A stretch of 31,621 nucleotides of DNA from Brevibacterium sp. p3-SID960 (lineage in GTDB: Bacteria > Actinomycetota > Actinomycetes > Actinomycetales > Brevibacteriaceae): assembly GCF_025144725.1 (NCBI RefSeq), contig NZ_JALXKS010000039.1, forward strand, positions 1 to 31,621, written 5' to 3'. Made by a program: the position numbers and the translations under genes. This document shows, piece after piece, positions 29,748 to 31,621 of the stretch (the first letter of the stretch is position 1; every line of letters starts with the position of its first letter). The notes beneath the pieces are model-generated. The model ran no database searches. It had not been told where the DNA came from and saw only the letters and a list, made by a program, of their open reading frames with translations.

Positions 29748-31442
29748 ATGAAGCACGACGTCATCCAGGAGCTCGGCTGGGGCCGGCTCGTCTTCGGCCA
29801 GACCTTCTCAGAGATCGAGGAGATCGGCCGGGTGCTGCGCGACGAGGCAGGCGGCACTCGCGACATCTGCATGTACCTTTCGGATCCGCATGTGCTTGTG
29901 GCGCTGCATCCGGAGGAGTACTTCATCGACCCGAGCCACACCTACCGCCTCGATCTGGAGAGCCGGCTTCCCGTCCCGGTCGAAGTGCCCGGCGTGAAGG
30001 TCCGCTCCATCGAGACGGAGGCCGACTGCGAGGCGATCAACCGCATCTACGTCACCCGCTCGATGGTCCCAGCCGATGTCAGCGTCATCTGGGACAACCA
30101 CCGCAACTCCGAATCGATGCACTACCTCGTCGCCGAGGACGAATCGACCGGCGAGATCATCGGCACCGTCACCGGTGTCGACCACTCCGAGCTGTTCGAC
30201 GACCCCGAGCGCGGCTCCTCGCTGTGGACGCTGGCGGTCGACACGACCAGCGGCCACCGCGGCCTCGGCCGGTTCCTCGTCGTGGCGCTCGCCCGACTGC
30301 TGGCTGAGTGCGGCGCGGCATTCATGGACCTGTCGGTGATGTGGAACAACGAAGCCGCCATCAGCCTGTATGAGCAGATGGGCTTCGAACGAGTGCCGAT
30401 CTACGGCATCAAGCGCAAGAACGCGATCAACGAGCAGCTCTACGCCCAGCCGCGGATCGAGGGGCTCGACGAGCTCAACCCGTATGCCCGCATCATCGCC
30501 GATGAGGCCACGCGCCGCGGCATCCGGGTCAGCGTGCTCGACGCCGACACCGGCTACATCCAGCTCGAGTTCGGCGGCCGCACGGTCATCACCCGCGAGT
30601 CACTGTCGCAGTACACCTCGGCGGTGGCGATGAGCCGCTGCGAGGACAAGCGGGTGACCCGCAAGATCGTCGAGGCCGCCGGCGTGCGCGTCCCGCAGGG
30701 CCGCAACGCCAGCTTCGACGACGGCGATGTCGACTTCCTCGACGAGTACGGCCCGCTGGTCGTCAAGCCGGTGCGCGGCGAGCAGGGGGCCGGCATCACG
30801 ATCGGCGTGCAGACGGAGAAGGAGCTCAAGGACGCCCTCGGCCGCGCCGGAGGTGAGGGTTCCGAAGTGCTGCTCGAGGAGTTCTGCGAGGGTGAGGACC
30901 TGCGCATCCTCGTCATCACCGGTCGTGTCATCGCCGCCGCGATCCGCCGCCCGGCCGCTGTCGTCGGCGACGGCAAGACCCCGGTCGCCGAACTCATCCG
31001 CAAACAGTCCAAGCGCCGAGCCGCGGCAACCGGCGGGGAGTCGAAGATCCCGCTGGACGAGTCGACCGAGGCGACAGTGCGAGAGGAGGGCTACAGCCTC
31101 GACGACATCCTCGAACCTGGCAAGCGGCTGCAGGTCAGGCGCACCGCCAACCTCCACACCGGCGGCACCATCCACGATGTCACCGACCGGCTGCACCCGG
31201 AGCTGGCGAAGGCCGCGATCTCCGCTGCGGCCGCCATCGACATCCCGGTCACCGGCATCGACCTGCTGGTGCCCGACGTCGAGGGCCCCGACTACGTCTT
31301 CATCGAAGCCAATGAGCGCCCCGGACTGGCCAATCACGAGCCGCAGCCGGTCGCCGCCGAATTCGTCGACTATCTGTTTCCCAACTCCAAGCGCACCCCG
31401 TGGGCGTGGGAGCCGGACAAGCCCGCCGATCCGACGAACTGA
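29748..31442 (+). CDS. ngg: N-acetylglutaminylglutamine synthetase (GNAT/ATP-grasp fusion)
   Basis: A 564-residue two-domain enzyme making N-acetylglutaminylglutamine, the precursor of the compatible solute NAGGN. A GNAT acetyltransferase domain (about 83-225) shows TLAVDTTSGHRGLGRFLV and MWNNEAAISLYEQMGFERV. An ATP-grasp/cyanophycin-synthetase-like domain (about 285-545) shows GPLVVKPVRGEQGAGITIGV, LEEFCEGEDLRILVI, a phosphate-tail loop GDGKTPVAELI, and FIEANERPGL. AGGAGG lies 4 nt before the ATG at 29748, the strongest ribosome site in the window. It is separated from the amidotransferase by 83 nt. The pathway's usual third gene, an M42 peptidase, is not within the window. Confidence 0.93.
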   Translation: MKHDVIQELGWGRLVFGQTFSEIEEIGRVLRDEAGGTRDICMYLSDPHVLVALHPEEYFIDPSHTYRLDLESRLPVPVEVPGVKVRSIETEADCEAINRIYVTRSMVPADVSVIWDNHRNSESMHYLVAEDESTGEIIGTVTGVDHSELFDDPERGSSLWTLAVDTTSGHRGLGRFLVVALARLLAECGAAFMDLSVMWNNEAAISLYEQMGFERVPIYGIKRKNAINEQLYAQPRIEGLDELNPYARIIADEATRRGIRVSVLDADTGYIQLEFGGRTVITRESLSQYTSAVAMSRCEDKRVTRKIVEAAGVRVPQGRNASFDDGDVDFLDEYGPLVVKPVRGEQGAGITIGVQTEKELKDALGRAGGEGSEVLLEEFCEGEDLRILVITGRVIAAAIRRPAAVVGDGKTPVAELIRKQSKRRAAATGGESKIPLDESTEATVREEGYSLDDILEPGKRLQVRRTANLHTGGTIHDVTDRLHPELAKAAISAAAAIDIPVTGIDLLVPDVEGPDYVFIEANERPGLANHEPQPVAAEFVDYLFPNSKRTPWAWEPDKPADPTN

Positions 31443-31488
31443 CACCGGCCAGCCCGGCGAACTCACTTCGGACAGCCCTGTGAACTCA

Positions 31489-31508
31489 CCCACCGGGCCC
31501 GAGGTGGG
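31489..31508 (+). terminator. Hairpin after ngg
   Basis: CCCACC (31489-31494) and GGTGGG (31503-31508) enclose an 8-nt loop. A wider dyad, GCCAGCCC (31448-31455) with GGGCTGGC (31508-31515), shares the right side and could form instead. No T-run follows. It probably ends the NAGGN transcript. Confidence 0.45.
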
Positions 31509-31586
31509 GGCTGGCAGTGTGCCGTGAGTCGGCTCGACAGCCTCTCCAGACTCTGACATGCGACTGGCGACAGCGCCGCGGCGCGC

Positions 31587-31592
31587 TATGGT
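31587..31592 (+). promoter_or_regulatory. -10 box TATGGT before a possible new gene
   Basis: TATGGT, 7 nt, then GTG at 31600, the same leaderless layout as other genes here. TGGCGA at 31565-31570 (spacer 16) could be the -35. Confidence 0.4.
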
Positions 31593-31599
31593 GGCCACT

Positions 31600-31621
31600 G
31601 TGCGGGCATGCCCGGCATGCC
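31600..31621 (+). CDS. Possible start of a gene running off the window
   Basis: The GTG at 31600 follows a -10-like TATGGT by 7 nt and begins VRACPAC, open to the window end. Only seven codons are visible, so no product can be named. The bases also form the palindrome GGGCATGCCC (31604-31613), so this could equally be a regulatory site. Confidence 0.25.

Noticed and set aside
1..31621. CRISPR array, tRNA, rRNA, prophage or toxin-antitoxin pair
   Set aside because: No regularly spaced direct repeats with variable spacers, no cloverleaf ending in CCA context, and no phage or toxin-antitoxin genes recognised.

Overview
The window is about 31.6 kb of high-GC chromosome. Its gene content (trpS, sdhCDAB, mannose-1-phosphate guanylyltransferase, adenosine deaminase, sucCD) and its many apparently leaderless starts fit an actinobacterium of the order Micrococcales. 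The protein style suggests Brevibacterium or a close relative; this is an inference from recall, not from a database search. Almost all of it is ordinary core chromosome. The accessory items are one insertion sequence, one DUF559-type nuclease-like gene and several families of short repeats.

Layout. 1-2150: an ABC-F ATPase with a long, structured leader, followed by a 21-bp tandem repeat and a hairpin it shares with the convergent cstA-ybdD pair (2152-4685, minus). 5057-7799 (plus): trpS, an overlapping 2H-phosphoesterase (LigT-like) gene and an App1-type phosphatase gene. 7825-12689 (minus): a D,D-carboxypeptidase, then succinate dehydrogenase sdhCDAB with a strong terminator. 13046-18400 (plus): manC, an M20 amidohydrolase, a BMP/Med lipoprotein, adenosine deaminase and a small membrane protein. 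18430-20554 (minus): a MarR regulator, a protein-tyrosine-phosphatase-like protein and a lipoprotein. 20708-22143: a complete ISL3-family IS with a perfect 8-bp target duplication, inserted between marR and sucCD. 22350-24440 (plus): sucCD with a strong terminator. 24847-26260: a DUF559 nuclease-like gene preceded by a perfect 13-bp inverted repeat and convergent with a UspA gene. 26454-27779: an RlmG/RsmC-like methyltransferase. 27856-31442: the two N-acetylglutaminylglutamine amide (NAGGN) osmolyte genes. A possible new gene starts at 31600.

How the genes work together. sdhCDAB and sucCD are consecutive TCA-cycle steps. cstA-ybdD takes up pyruvate or peptides. The lipoprotein-add-M20 group looks like a reduced nucleoside-salvage locus. 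The last two genes make a compatible solute.

Most notable observations: (1) the NAGGN amidotransferase has Ser where the catalytic Cys2 of class II glutamine amidotransferases should be; (2) the IS is bounded exactly and its transposase has a one-base frameshift at a G5 run close to the C-terminus; (3) the hexamer TAGACT recurs 6-8 nt before five start codons, in one case inside a 26-bp tandem repeat whose other copies carry CAGACT; (4) a GCCACCGCCTCGG motif recurs in gaps between genes; (5) two operator-like palindromes lie 22 bp apart upstream of marR; (6) the ABC-F gene has a multi-stem leader. I saw no tRNA, rRNA or CRISPR array, and no clearly new multi-gene system.
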